Below are positions 44,643 through 52,911 of a DNA stretch of 64,000 bases, one piece after another. Both the position numbers and the translations under genes were made by a program. Below the pieces are notes generated by a model, which saw nothing but the letters and a program-made list of their open reading frames with translations, was not told the origin of the DNA and ran no database searches. The stretch's first letter is position 1. Each line of letters starts with the position of its first letter. This DNA comes from UBA937 sp031549725 (GTDB taxonomy: Bacteria; Spirochaetota; Spirochaetia; Treponematales; Breznakiellaceae), in contig JAVBPH010000003.1 in NCBI GenBank assembly GCA_031549725.1, forward strand, positions 35,860-99,859, given 5' to 3'.

Positions 44643-45134
44643 ATGGATGTTTTAACAGAAGAGGAAGTACGCAATTGGATGTTGGAAAAAGCTATAAATA
44701 TAAATAATGAAGAATATTTTATTGGATATAATGTAATTCATTCAGAAAGAATTCCAAATGATTCTGGAAAGAAAAATTATATATCAAAACAATTATCCAA
44801 GCTTGATTTTGGGAAAAAATATTTGTTATATATCAATGAATATAATATTTGGCCGTCTTCTGAAAATATGGATTTATTTATAGGATATAGAAAGTTTATT
44901 GGAATTAATGGAATGTTATCAGAAAGTCCAGGCCACTTATTACAATTTTCTGAGAAATCTGAGTTGTATTGTATGCTCTGTATGATTTTGTATTTCTATT
45001 GGGGGGCATTATTAATTTCGGAGGATGTTGGGAAAATAATACGTATATCCCATGATGAATATATCGAAATAATGATAAAGAATAGCCTAACGGATAACGC
45101 CTTTTTATCTGATTTTAAAGCAATATTTGAATAA
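44643..45134 (+). CDS. Small immunity-like protein, about 163 aa
   Basis: A soluble acidic protein (VLTEEEVRNWMLEKAIN, then FGKKYLLYINEYNIWPSSEN and YCMLCMILYFYWGALLISED). It has mixed alpha/beta character like SUKH- or Imm-type immunity proteins, though no defining motif is certain. ATG 44643 fits GGAG at 44633 better than ATG 44631. It follows the hairpin array directly. Confidence 0.5.
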   Translation: MDVLTEEEVRNWMLEKAININNEEYFIGYNVIHSERIPNDSGKKNYISKQLSKLDFGKKYLLYINEYNIWPSSENMDLFIGYRKFIGINGMLSESPGHLLQFSEKSELYCMLCMILYFYWGALLISEDVGKIIRISHDEYIEIMIKNSLTDNAFLSDFKAIFE

Positions 45135-45278
45135 TTTGGTTAAAAAATCTATTAAAAGCCGAGGTGTCAATTGATTCCGGGAAAGGCAAAATTAAGTAGA
45201 AAAGGAGTAATTTAAAGGAAGATATCTTTGATGCCTGCAGACAGCCTAAGTTTACGGGGAAGGAGATGGATGGCTCTT

Positions 45279-45442
45279 TTTTATTCGCAGGTGGGTTTAA
45301 TACCTTCTATACACTCCTGCGTACGAGGCTCTGCGGTGTTTTTAAAATCTTGTAATGAAAATTGTATGGGTATTAAACCCACATAAAATCCATACCTTAC
45401 AGAACCAACATACCCCGTCGCTTGCGGCGGAGTTGTTGATTT
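45279..45442 (-). repeat. Dispersed repeat element R1, longest copy
   Basis: A 164-base element on the minus strand with ends AATCAACAACTCCGCCGC and ACCTGCGAATAAA. Inside, GTGGGTTTAATACC (45291-45304) and GGTATTAAACCCAC (45369-45382) are a perfect 14-bp inverted pair, and CTCCGCCGC-AAG-CGACGGGG forms a hairpin. It shares TATGTTGGTTCTGTAAGGTA with the copy at 12231. No open frame of interest lies inside. Confidence 0.6.
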
Positions 45443-45577
45443 CTTTGACATAATCAGTTTGGTATGAGGAATTAATGTGACATTTTGCCTGGATGAAAAC
45501 ATGCTAAAACGCGGTATTACAGCAAAATCCTGTTTGTAATAAAGAACAACGGATTTATACGATTTTTAATCTTTTTC

Positions 45578-45606
45578 TTGAAATAAGCTTATTCTTGTGG
45601 TATATA
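45578..45606 (+). promoter_or_regulatory. Promoter of the type II secretion-like operon
   Basis: TTGAAA (45578-45583), 17 bases, TATATA (45601-45606). The start codon at 45619 follows only 12 bases later, leaving an extremely short leader and no Shine-Dalgarno. Confidence 0.5.
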
Positions 45607-45618
45607 CAATGATAGTCC

Positions 45619-46071
45619 ATGGAAGAAAATCAGATACGCATAATATTGTTTATTGTTTTCTGCTTAGTCATTGCTGTTGTGGACAGTAAAACGTACCGTA
45701 TTCCCGATGTGATCCTGATATTGTTCCTTTGTGTTATGTCTCTTTTCGATATAGGTAAAGATATATTTTATATGGCTGAGCATCTTTTAGCTGCATTTTT
45801 GGGCTTTGGGGTGTTTTACTTTGTATTTACCTATTCCGGCGGGCTTGGATTCGGTGATGTTAAATATGCAGCGGTCCTTGGGTATATTCTGGGGGTAGAA
45901 AAAATGGTGTTTTTGTTTTTTTTTGCTGCTTTTGGTGGTATAATCACCTACGTAATAGGCTTCGGAATATTCCGCTGGGGAAAGGCAACCAAGATACCCT
46001 TTGCGCCATTTTTAAGTCTCGGAGCTCTGGTTGTGATGTATCTTAACGTAATTTTAATGGGGATAGCATGA
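45619..46071 (+). CDS. gspO: Prepilin peptidase (A24 family, GspO/PilD type)
   Basis: Cleaves the leader of prepilin-like proteins at the inner membrane. The two catalytic aspartates are in VVDSKTYRIPD and the G-x-G-D motif G-F-G-D-V-K-Y-A-A. At 150 residues it contains only the peptidase domain; the N-terminal cysteine-rich and methyltransferase part of full GspO/PilD is absent. It is the first gene of the operon and its stop overlaps the secretin start by 4 bases (ATGA). Its substrates are the pseudopilins encoded 5 kb downstream. Confidence 0.87.
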   Translation: MEENQIRIILFIVFCLVIAVVDSKTYRIPDVILILFLCVMSLFDIGKDIFYMAEHLLAAFLGFGVFYFVFTYSGGLGFGDVKYAAVLGYILGVEKMVFLFFFAAFGGIITYVIGFGIFRWGKATKIPFAPFLSLGALVVMYLNVILMGIA

Positions 46072-48239
46072 TAATCAAACGCCGGACAGTTTTTATCGGT
46101 CTGTTTTTCCTAATTACCATGGTAATCCAGGGGCAAACAATACGAAAAATGGATTTCCGGAATCAGAACATTGCTGATATTCTTATGATTCTGGCTGATA
46201 TGGGGCGGCAGTCCATTATCATTGACGACACTGTCATAGGAACCGCGACCTTTTATTTCAGTGATTCCGGATTTGAAGAAGCCCTTTACCGTTTTACCGA
46301 TGCCTGTAACCTTTTTTGTGAAAAAAGGAATAATGCCTACTATGTCTCCCGGATGAAAGTGACCGCCAGCGGTGACTTGGTTAGTCTTGCTGCGGAGGAT
46401 GTGGATATCGAAATGTTGGTCAAGAATTTGTCCCGTTCTATAGGTAAAACCATTCTTTATGATCAGCTTCCCCGGGCAACTATCACTATCCATACTGAAA
46501 ACAGCAAGACCATGGACTTGCTGGAAGTTATTATAAAGAAATACCCCGATTATTCTATTATTAATGAAAACGGCGCTTATTATATAAAAAGGGCTGAAAA
46601 TGTTTCATCCAATACCCCCGGCCGTTTAAGCGGATCTTCTATACGGAAAAACGGGGACCTGTATTCCATGAATATTCCCAGGGGATCGTTCTCTGCTATC
46701 CTTTCTCAGCTTTTCCGCACCGGGGAAAAGGAATATTCCCTGCTCCAGCGGGTGGATATGACCCTGGAAAACCTGTACTTTGAGGACAAAAGTTTTGATC
46801 AGCTTCTCCGGCTCGTCCTGGAACAGGGGAATTGTGACTATGTGGAGAGCAGCTCCGTATATTACATATTTGAAGTGCAGCGTAAGGATGTGCTGAAGAA
46901 ATTCAAGGATACCAGGGTAATACAACTTAGGCACATTGCTGCTGCGGATGTTTCTGCCCTGCTGCCGGCGGATTTCAGCGGCGCTTCGTTCATTAAAATT
47001 GACCGGAATACCAATTCGGTTTATTTGACCGGAAGTACTGAAGAAATTCAGCCGATTGCTGATTTCCTCGACCTCCTGGATGTTCCCGGGGAAGATACCT
47101 ATTATAAACGGTTTGAAATACATTACTTAGGTGTTAAAGATTTTATTGCCCTGCTTCCCAAGGAACTTGCAGATATTGGCCCTATGCTGATACCGGATTC
47201 TAATGCTTTTGTAGCCCGGGTGACCAAGGATACGGACCGCCGTTTTATCGATTATATTTCCCTTATTGATAAGCGCGGAATGGGTGTTCCCATATATCTG
47301 AAATATATCAAAAGTGAGGAATTGCTCCAGTTTTTACCGCCCTCGGTTGCAAAGGATGAGCTGGTGGTTTCTTCCGATTCATCCCTGGTATTTTATAAAG
47401 GGACAGAAGAAAAACAACAGCAATTCATGGCACACCTTAAGCTTATTGATCAGCCCAAGCCCCAAATCCGTTATCAGCTTTTGGTTATCCAGTATCAGCG
47501 GAGTGATGATATTACCTGGGATAAGTCCCTTACGGTCAGTAAGACCGACGAAAGTCCATCAGCAAGTTTTTCCGGAATTCTTTCGAATCTGCTCAATATC
47601 AAATTTGATATTGTGTCCGAATTCGGATATCAGCTGGCGCTTGTTCTGAACCTGCAGATTGGTGAAGATAAAGCAAAGGTATTGGCAGATACTACCCTGA
47701 ATGGCATATCCGGACAGGATATTAAATTTGAAAATACCAGTACATTCCGGTACAAGGATACAGCTATTGATCCGGATTCAGGAAACCCTGTATATGCCGG
47801 GGTTACCCGTGAAATTACTTCCGGTATGGTCCTCAATATTAATGGCTGGGTGTCCGGAGACGGCATGATAACCATGAATGTCAGTGCTGCCATATCAAAA
47901 CAGGATGCCACCGGGACCGGGGCCAGCACCGCCACAACAAATCCCCCGCCCACATCGGAGCGAATGGTAAACACCCAGGTAAGGACAAAGTCAGGGACGC
48001 CTATTGTTATAGGGGGATTACTGCAGGTAGAGAAAACCGAATCGGTTAAGAAAACCCCCATATTGGGAAGCATCCCTTTAATCGGGAAACTTTTCCAGAA
48101 TATAACTTCGTCGGATATTACCACTGAAATGGTTATTTATATAGTGCCCCATGTGTATTGGGGAGACTCGACCCCGGCAAGTTTTGAAAAAAGGCACGAA
48201 GCATATTTTAACAAATATGTTATTCCCAGCGGATCATAA
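46068..48239 (+). CDS. gspD: Type II secretion secretin with triple N0-like domains
   Basis: A 723-residue outer-membrane channel protein with a signal peptide (about residues 1-22). Three successive N0/STN-like modules are visible, beginning at KMDFRNQNIADILMILADMG, VSLAAEDVDIEMLVKNL and YSMNIPRGSFSAILSQL. Three N1-like repeats follow (e.g. IQLRHIAAADVSALLPADFS), then the secretin core with VRTKSGTPIVIGGLLQVEK and TPILGSIPLIGKLFQN, the universally conserved secretin ending. Most GspD proteins have one N0 and three N1/N2/N3 domains, so the repeated N0 is unusual. Gene order and overlaps place it in the operon. Confidence 0.9.
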   Translation: MIIKRRTVFIGLFFLITMVIQGQTIRKMDFRNQNIADILMILADMGRQSIIIDDTVIGTATFYFSDSGFEEALYRFTDACNLFCEKRNNAYYVSRMKVTASGDLVSLAAEDVDIEMLVKNLSRSIGKTILYDQLPRATITIHTENSKTMDLLEVIIKKYPDYSIINENGAYYIKRAENVSSNTPGRLSGSSIRKNGDLYSMNIPRGSFSAILSQLFRTGEKEYSLLQRVDMTLENLYFEDKSFDQLLRLVLEQGNCDYVESSSVYYIFEVQRKDVLKKFKDTRVIQLRHIAAADVSALLPADFSGASFIKIDRNTNSVYLTGSTEEIQPIADFLDLLDVPGEDTYYKRFEIHYLGVKDFIALLPKELADIGPMLIPDSNAFVARVTKDTDRRFIDYISLIDKRGMGVPIYLKYIKSEELLQFLPPSVAKDELVVSSDSSLVFYKGTEEKQQQFMAHLKLIDQPKPQIRYQLLVIQYQRSDDITWDKSLTVSKTDESPSASFSGILSNLLNIKFDIVSEFGYQLALVLNLQIGEDKAKVLADTTLNGISGQDIKFENTSTFRYKDTAIDPDSGNPVYAGVTREITSGMVLNINGWVSGDGMITMNVSAAISKQDATGTGASTATTNPPPTSERMVNTQVRTKSGTPIVIGGLLQVEKTESVKKTPILGSIPLIGKLFQNITSSDITTEMVIYIVPHVYWGDSTPASFEKRHEAYFNKYVIPSGS

Positions 48240-48246
48240 TATAAAT

Positions 48247-49719
48247 ATGGAAAGGATAAGTCTTCAGAAGTTTACATTCACCTCCACGGCGGGCCAGCAG
48301 TATCCCAGGGAGTTTATCAGCCACCGGGGGGTGGTTAAATTATTCGAAGATGAAGAGGGTGTCCGTATTGCAGTGGTGGATGGAAGCGGAGACGACATAT
48401 TTGAATACCTTGAAGGGTATCATCTTCCTAAAAAAGTGACCTTTTGTTCGGTCAGTAAGTCCGAGTTTGCCACCTTCATAGGCGAAACCACCAGCATTGA
48501 ACCTCCGGTACAGACAGCAGATCAGGCCAGAAATCATTATTTTACCCTGGATACTATTACCCAGGATGCGCCGGTTATCAATATTATCAATTCAATTTGT
48601 ATTGAAGCCATAAGGCTTGAAGCGTCGGATATTCATATTGAGGCCCAGGCAGAATCAGTCCATATCCGTTACAGGATAGACGGGGTTCTGAGGATAGTAA
48701 AAAAAATCGATAAATCCCTGTTTAATTCTGTTTCCAACAGAATTAAAATCATGGCGGATATGAATACCATGGAACAGCGTCTGCCCCAGGATGGAAGAAT
48801 GACCGTCATGGTTGGTGATACCACCATAGATCTCCGGGTTTCTATTATACCCATCACCAATGGCGAATCAATTGTTCTGCGTATTTTTAATAAATCCACT
48901 AAATTATTAACCCTGGACCAGCTTGGATTTTATCCGGACGCCCTTGAGCAGATCCGGACTTGTGCGCATCAGCCCTATGGTTTGATTTTGCTTACCGGTC
49001 CGACGGGGAGCGGGAAAACAACCACCCTCCATGCTTTGCTGGGAACCCTGGCGATATCGGAATTAAAAATAATCACCATTGAAGATCCTGTGGAACAGCT
49101 TATACCGGGAATAAGCCAGGTTCAGATTAATGATGACATCAATCTTTCTTTTGACGGGATGCTCCGGCGGGTACTCCGGCAAGATCCCAATGTGATCATG
49201 GTGGGGGAAATCCGGGATGGAATAACCGCAGAGCTTGCTCTGCGGTCTGCCCTTACGGGGCATCTTATTTTATCTACCCTTCACACAAATGACAGTATTT
49301 CCGTAATTGCCCGGCTGGAAAACATGGGGCTTGAGCCATATCTTATTGCCGCGGTCCTGCGCTGTTCCGTGGCGCAGCGGCTTGTCCGCAGGGTATGTCC
49401 CCACTGTGCAAAAGAAATAAAGGCACCCCGGAAGATAAAATCGCTTTATCATACTTATGATGTTGATGGGGATTCCATGTTTGAATCCGCCGGGTGTGAG
49501 CAATGTGATAATAGTGGTTATAAAGGCCGGACCGTGGTAAGCGAAGTTTTTACCGTGGATCAGGTTCTGGAGGAAATGATAGCCCAGAGAAAATCCGCTG
49601 CGGAACTTTCCCGGTACGTCCATCCCGATGGTGCGGGCAGTATGGCCCAAGATGCATTGCGGAAGCTTGCAGCAGGAATTACCACCCTGAGCGAAATTGA
49701 AAGGGAGGTGCGGTTCTGA
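48247..49719 (+). CDS. gspE: Type II secretion ATPase
   Basis: The cytoplasmic AAA-like motor of the secretion machine, 490 residues. Walker A is L-T-G-P-T-G-S-G-K-T-T (about residues 249-259), followed by IITIEDPVEQLIPG (Asp box), Walker B region PNVIMVGEIRD and the His box TGHLILSTLHTND. The tetracysteine zinc site is C-P-H-C ... C-E-Q-C (about 383-420). The N-terminal MshEN-like region is short. ATG 48247 is chosen because the longer frame would overlap the secretin. The stop overlaps the gspF start by one base (TGATG). Confidence 0.93.
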   Translation: MERISLQKFTFTSTAGQQYPREFISHRGVVKLFEDEEGVRIAVVDGSGDDIFEYLEGYHLPKKVTFCSVSKSEFATFIGETTSIEPPVQTADQARNHYFTLDTITQDAPVINIINSICIEAIRLEASDIHIEAQAESVHIRYRIDGVLRIVKKIDKSLFNSVSNRIKIMADMNTMEQRLPQDGRMTVMVGDTTIDLRVSIIPITNGESIVLRIFNKSTKLLTLDQLGFYPDALEQIRTCAHQPYGLILLTGPTGSGKTTTLHALLGTLAISELKIITIEDPVEQLIPGISQVQINDDINLSFDGMLRRVLRQDPNVIMVGEIRDGITAELALRSALTGHLILSTLHTNDSISVIARLENMGLEPYLIAAVLRCSVAQRLVRRVCPHCAKEIKAPRKIKSLYHTYDVDGDSMFESAGCEQCDNSGYKGRTVVSEVFTVDQVLEEMIAQRKSAAELSRYVHPDGAGSMAQDALRKLAAGITTLSEIEREVRF

Positions 49720-50921
49720 TGCCGCATTACCGGTGCATTGTAGCAGGAGAAGGGGGAAAGAAATCGGATGTTGTCAGGGAAGCCTCCAATGAGAAAGAAT
49801 TGGTTGCTTCTTTCAGCGGGTCCGGTACATTTCTGGTTTCTTACACAGAAGTAGACGAGACCGATTTATATAAATCGAAAAAACAATTTGACCGGGATAC
49901 GATTCTGGAATTTACCGAGATTATGGCGGCCCTGCTTAATTCGGGGCTTACGGTTCAGGATGCCCTGGAACTATGCACATCCATTGCCGCCAAGACTGAA
50001 ACCGGAATACTCTGCCAGGGCCTTCTTCAGGGAGTAAAAAGAGGAATGCCCTTTCACCAGGTTTTGAAAGTATATACCCCTTCGTTTTCTCTCCTTTACC
50101 AGTCTTTGGTCCGGTTAGGTGAAAAGACCGGGTCCGTATCCCTTGTGTTTGACCGGATGTGTTCTTATTTGAGATCCGAAAAGAAAACCCAGAGAAAGCT
50201 GGGAAATGCCCTGATATATCCGATTTTTATTCTCTGTATTGCCCTTGCAGGATGTCTGGGTATCATCTTTTATATCATGCCCCGGATGGCAGAAATTTTT
50301 TCAGCCTTTAATACCATTTCGGAGGTAGATATTAATGCGGAAATCGGCAGGATTTACCACTCCATATGGATAATGACCATTGTGTTTGGCATGATGATTG
50401 CCGCCTTTTTTATCATCCGGCTTCTGCGCAGGACTTCCGAAGGATTTGCTCTGAGATTCGACCGGTTCATCCTGACCATCCCTTACGTGGGAACCTTTAT
50501 CCGCTCAATCCAGACTTTGGACTTTTCATTTGCCATGGAAATGCTTACCGCCGCCGGGATAACCGTAGGTAATGCCCTGAAGGAATCTTCATCTGTAGTC
50601 AGCAATAAGGCTTTTGGCCGCGCAGTACTGGAAGTTCACCAGCGGCTCCTCCGGGGGGAACGGCTGTCAGCGGCTTTCATGGATTTTGAAGAATTTCCCG
50701 AATACGTGGGAACCTGGATTGCCGTAGGAGAACGGACAGGATCAGTGGAGCTGGTATTTTCCCAGATCCGGGATTATTTTCAGAGGGATGTGGACCATGG
50801 ATCTGAGAAGATCATGGGAATGATAGAACCTGCTCTTATCTTTATAATAGGATGTATCTTATGTATATTGGTGATCCAGTTTGTGGTACCCATATTCTCG
50901 CTCTACGGAAAAATGCTATAA
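49719..50921 (+). CDS. gspF: Type II secretion inner-membrane platform protein
   Basis: A 400-residue GspF/PilC protein with two T2SSF domains, each a helical bundle plus transmembrane helix (IYPIFILCIALAGCLGIIFY, MTIVFGMMIAAFFIIRLLR and a C-terminal IIGCILCILVIQFVVPIFS). The cytoplasmic domain contains EFTEIMAALLNSGLTVQDAL, typical of the family. It is the platform that couples GspE turning to pseudopilus assembly. Confidence 0.93.
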   Translation: MPHYRCIVAGEGGKKSDVVREASNEKELVASFSGSGTFLVSYTEVDETDLYKSKKQFDRDTILEFTEIMAALLNSGLTVQDALELCTSIAAKTETGILCQGLLQGVKRGMPFHQVLKVYTPSFSLLYQSLVRLGEKTGSVSLVFDRMCSYLRSEKKTQRKLGNALIYPIFILCIALAGCLGIIFYIMPRMAEIFSAFNTISEVDINAEIGRIYHSIWIMTIVFGMMIAAFFIIRLLRRTSEGFALRFDRFILTIPYVGTFIRSIQTLDFSFAMEMLTAAGITVGNALKESSSVVSNKAFGRAVLEVHQRLLRGERLSAAFMDFEEFPEYVGTWIAVGERTGSVELVFSQIRDYFQRDVDHGSEKIMGMIEPALIFIIGCILCILVIQFVVPIFSLYGKML

Positions 50922-50932
50922 GGTGATTTTAT

Positions 50933-51379
50933 ATGAACAGAATTAATGATGACCGCATCCGCGACAGCGGATGGACCTTCCTGGAAACGCTGATTGTTAT
51001 TGCTATAGTACTCATCCTCACATCGTCGGTGGGGTTCATGGCAATACAATACCTGGATAAAGCCCGGGTAGCAACCGCAAGAAGCCAAATCGATTCTTTC
51101 TGCATTGCCCTGGAATCCTATTATATTGACTGCGGCCGGTACCCCAGTAATGAACAGGGGTTGGCGGCATTGTGGCAAAAGCCAACGGTTGAACCGGTTA
51201 GTAACAACTGGTCCGGGCCATATATGTACAAGAAAGTACCTAAAGACCCCTGGGGATATGATTATGAATATCTTGTTCCAGGCCAGAATGGCCTTCCTTA
51301 TAGTATCCGGGCTTTTGGCGCCGATGGACGGGAAGGGGGAGAGGGCAAAGATGCGGATATTACTTCCTGGTCCGATTGA
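50933..51379 (+). CDS. gspG: Major pseudopilin (GspG type)
   Basis: A 148-residue pseudopilin. The prepilin cleavage site is D-S-G / W-T-F-L-E-T-L-I-V-I, with the conserved Glu at +5; Trp at +1 instead of Phe/Met is unusual. The C-terminal GspG fold is clear: CIALESYYIDCGRYPSNEQG, then GPYMYKKVPKDPWGYDYEY (K-V-P-x-D-P-W-G) and the calcium-loop-like FGADGREGGEGKDADITSW. It would be cleaved by the peptidase at 45.6 kb. Confidence 0.93.
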   Translation: MNRINDDRIRDSGWTFLETLIVIAIVLILTSSVGFMAIQYLDKARVATARSQIDSFCIALESYYIDCGRYPSNEQGLAALWQKPTVEPVSNNWSGPYMYKKVPKDPWGYDYEYLVPGQNGLPYSIRAFGADGREGGEGKDADITSWSD

Positions 51380-51569
51380 TTCCCGGAAACCCCAGGACGG
51401 TTACGTGCTGCTGCGGGGTCTGGTGGTTATGTTTATTGTTATTCTTTGTTTCGCCGCGGTACTGACGGGGATGACGGTTTTTACCCACCGGAGCGCCCTG
51501 TTGTTCCGGGATGCCCAGGAAGAAATACAGTACAGAAACCGTGAAATCATAAAGATGGCGGACCGATGA
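51351..51569 (+). CDS. Short pseudopilin-like protein, out of frame over the gspG end
   Basis: A 72-residue protein starting at ATG 51351 in another frame, overlapping the last 29 bases of gspG; GGAAGGGGGAGAGG just upstream is a strong ribosome-binding site. It contains QDGYVLLRGLVVMFIVILCF, a prepilin-like hydrophobic N-terminal helix after a D-G pair, then a short charged tail. It fits the place of GspI/GspH in the gene order but lacks the globular C-terminal domain. Its stop overlaps the next start (ATGA). Confidence 0.62.
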   Translation: MRILLPGPIDSRKPQDGYVLLRGLVVMFIVILCFAAVLTGMTVFTHRSALLFRDAQEEIQYRNREIIKMADR

Positions 51570-51994
51570 AGCGGCCGGGGTGTTTCATTAAAAAGGATGA
51601 TGGATTTACCCTCATGGAGACGCTGGTTACCCTGACGGTGACCCTCATTATCAGCGGGAGTATCATCTTTGCCTTTGCTGCAGCCATGAAGTCCGCTTCC
51701 AAGGCCAACGGATCGGTTTCTACCGCCACGACTATGCTTAAGGTTGACCGTTTTATCCGGGAACAGACTGCAGAGATGCATATTCCTTATTGGACATATT
51801 CGGAACGACCCGTGGAAGAATTAAAAAACAGACTTTGGCGTTCAAATATGGGAGAATATATCCGGGAAATTCAGACAGTGACCGACGGGGCCGGCAGGAA
51901 CCGGGGTATACGGGTTCAATTTGAGGTTGCGGGAAAACAGGCGCGGACCGAGGCCCTTTTTTCATCGATACCAGTAGTGGGCAGGAAACGATGA
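51566..51994 (+). CDS. Minor pseudopilin (GspJ/GspH-like)
   Basis: A 142-residue protein with the canonical prepilin leader K-K-D-D-G / F-T-L-M-E-T-L-V-T-L, cleavage after Gly, Glu at +5, and a 20-residue hydrophobic helix. The small C-terminal part (FIREQTAEMHIPYW, then GIRVQFEVAGKQ) is like GspJ but shorter. It overlaps both neighbours by 4 bases. Confidence 0.75.
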   Translation: MKRPGCFIKKDDGFTLMETLVTLTVTLIISGSIIFAFAAAMKSASKANGSVSTATTMLKVDRFIREQTAEMHIPYWTYSERPVEELKNRLWRSNMGEYIREIQTVTDGAGRNRGIRVQFEVAGKQARTEALFSSIPVVGRKR

Positions 51995-52911
51995 ATAAAG
52001 ATGATGGCGCCGCCGAATTCGGCGCGGTACTTGTCCTTTTTTTTCTTGCCGCAATCCTTATAGGGTTATCCCTATATACTGCTGCTAATATGGTTTATTT
52101 CCAGCGTAATAAAAATGAATTCCAGGAAACATTACAGGCCGACGTCCTGCTTGCAGAAATCGTAGAGGCCATGCAGCCCCTTAGAAGTTACGATTACGAC
52201 GACAGGGACAATGCCTTTTTGGAGGGGCTTCGCAGGACCTATGCCAATTACGATTTGGATTTTGAGGATGTTTCCAGCGGCTGGCATTTGGATTTTCTTT
52301 CGGATAAAAACCTGGCGGATTCAAAACTTTGCGAATACCTTTTTGCCACCGGGAATGCGGCCGGTTTTATAGATTGGCGGAATCTCCATGGTCTTTCGGT
52401 GTCGAAGGATGGATGGAAGCCATTCATTAAAGAAGATGCCTGGGAATCCTGTGTTTCCTATGGCTGGCTGCATGTCAGCCAGGCAGAATCCTTTGCATTC
52501 CGTACTATTTCCCTGTCCTTTAGTTCCGCCGATACAAATATACTCTTTCCCTTAATTAATGAATTTCCCATGATGAACATTAATATGGTCACCCCCGAAG
52601 CGGTGCTTCCCCTGGTAGGAAGTACTGCCTTCGAAATCCCCAAGAGGACCGAAAAAACCGAAGCCCTCAAGAATAGGATGCTTCACGGTCCCATGGCACT
52701 GGCGGATATTTCTTATGTTCTTGATATTCCGGTAACCCATGATATATTTATATACCTTGGAACGAAAACCGCTTTTTGGAAACTGCGTTTTAAAGCAAAG
52801 AACGGCCTCTATGTTGAAGCCATAGTGGCTGCCATTCCGGAACAGTATGCGGGAGTGCAGGATATCCGGGAGTACCAGTTGATTGACCGGAGGTTTATCC
52901 GTGGGCCATAA
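51991..52911 (+). CDS. Large minor pseudopilin (GspK-like)
   Basis: A 306-residue protein with an N-terminal hydrophobic helix (FGAVLVLFFLAAILIGLSLY) preceded by M-N-K-D-D-G-A-A-E. The size is right for GspK, and the GspK tip motif is visible as EFPMMNINMVTPEAVLPLVG (normally I-N-V-N-T-A-x-x-x-V-L). GspK caps the pseudopilus tip together with the other minor pseudopilins. The last 11 bases overlap the next gene. Confidence 0.75.
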   Translation: MNKDDGAAEFGAVLVLFFLAAILIGLSLYTAANMVYFQRNKNEFQETLQADVLLAEIVEAMQPLRSYDYDDRDNAFLEGLRRTYANYDLDFEDVSSGWHLDFLSDKNLADSKLCEYLFATGNAAGFIDWRNLHGLSVSKDGWKPFIKEDAWESCVSYGWLHVSQAESFAFRTISLSFSSADTNILFPLINEFPMMNINMVTPEAVLPLVGSTAFEIPKRTEKTEALKNRMLHGPMALADISYVLDIPVTHDIFIYLGTKTAFWKLRFKAKNGLYVEAIVAAIPEQYAGVQDIREYQLIDRRFIRGP

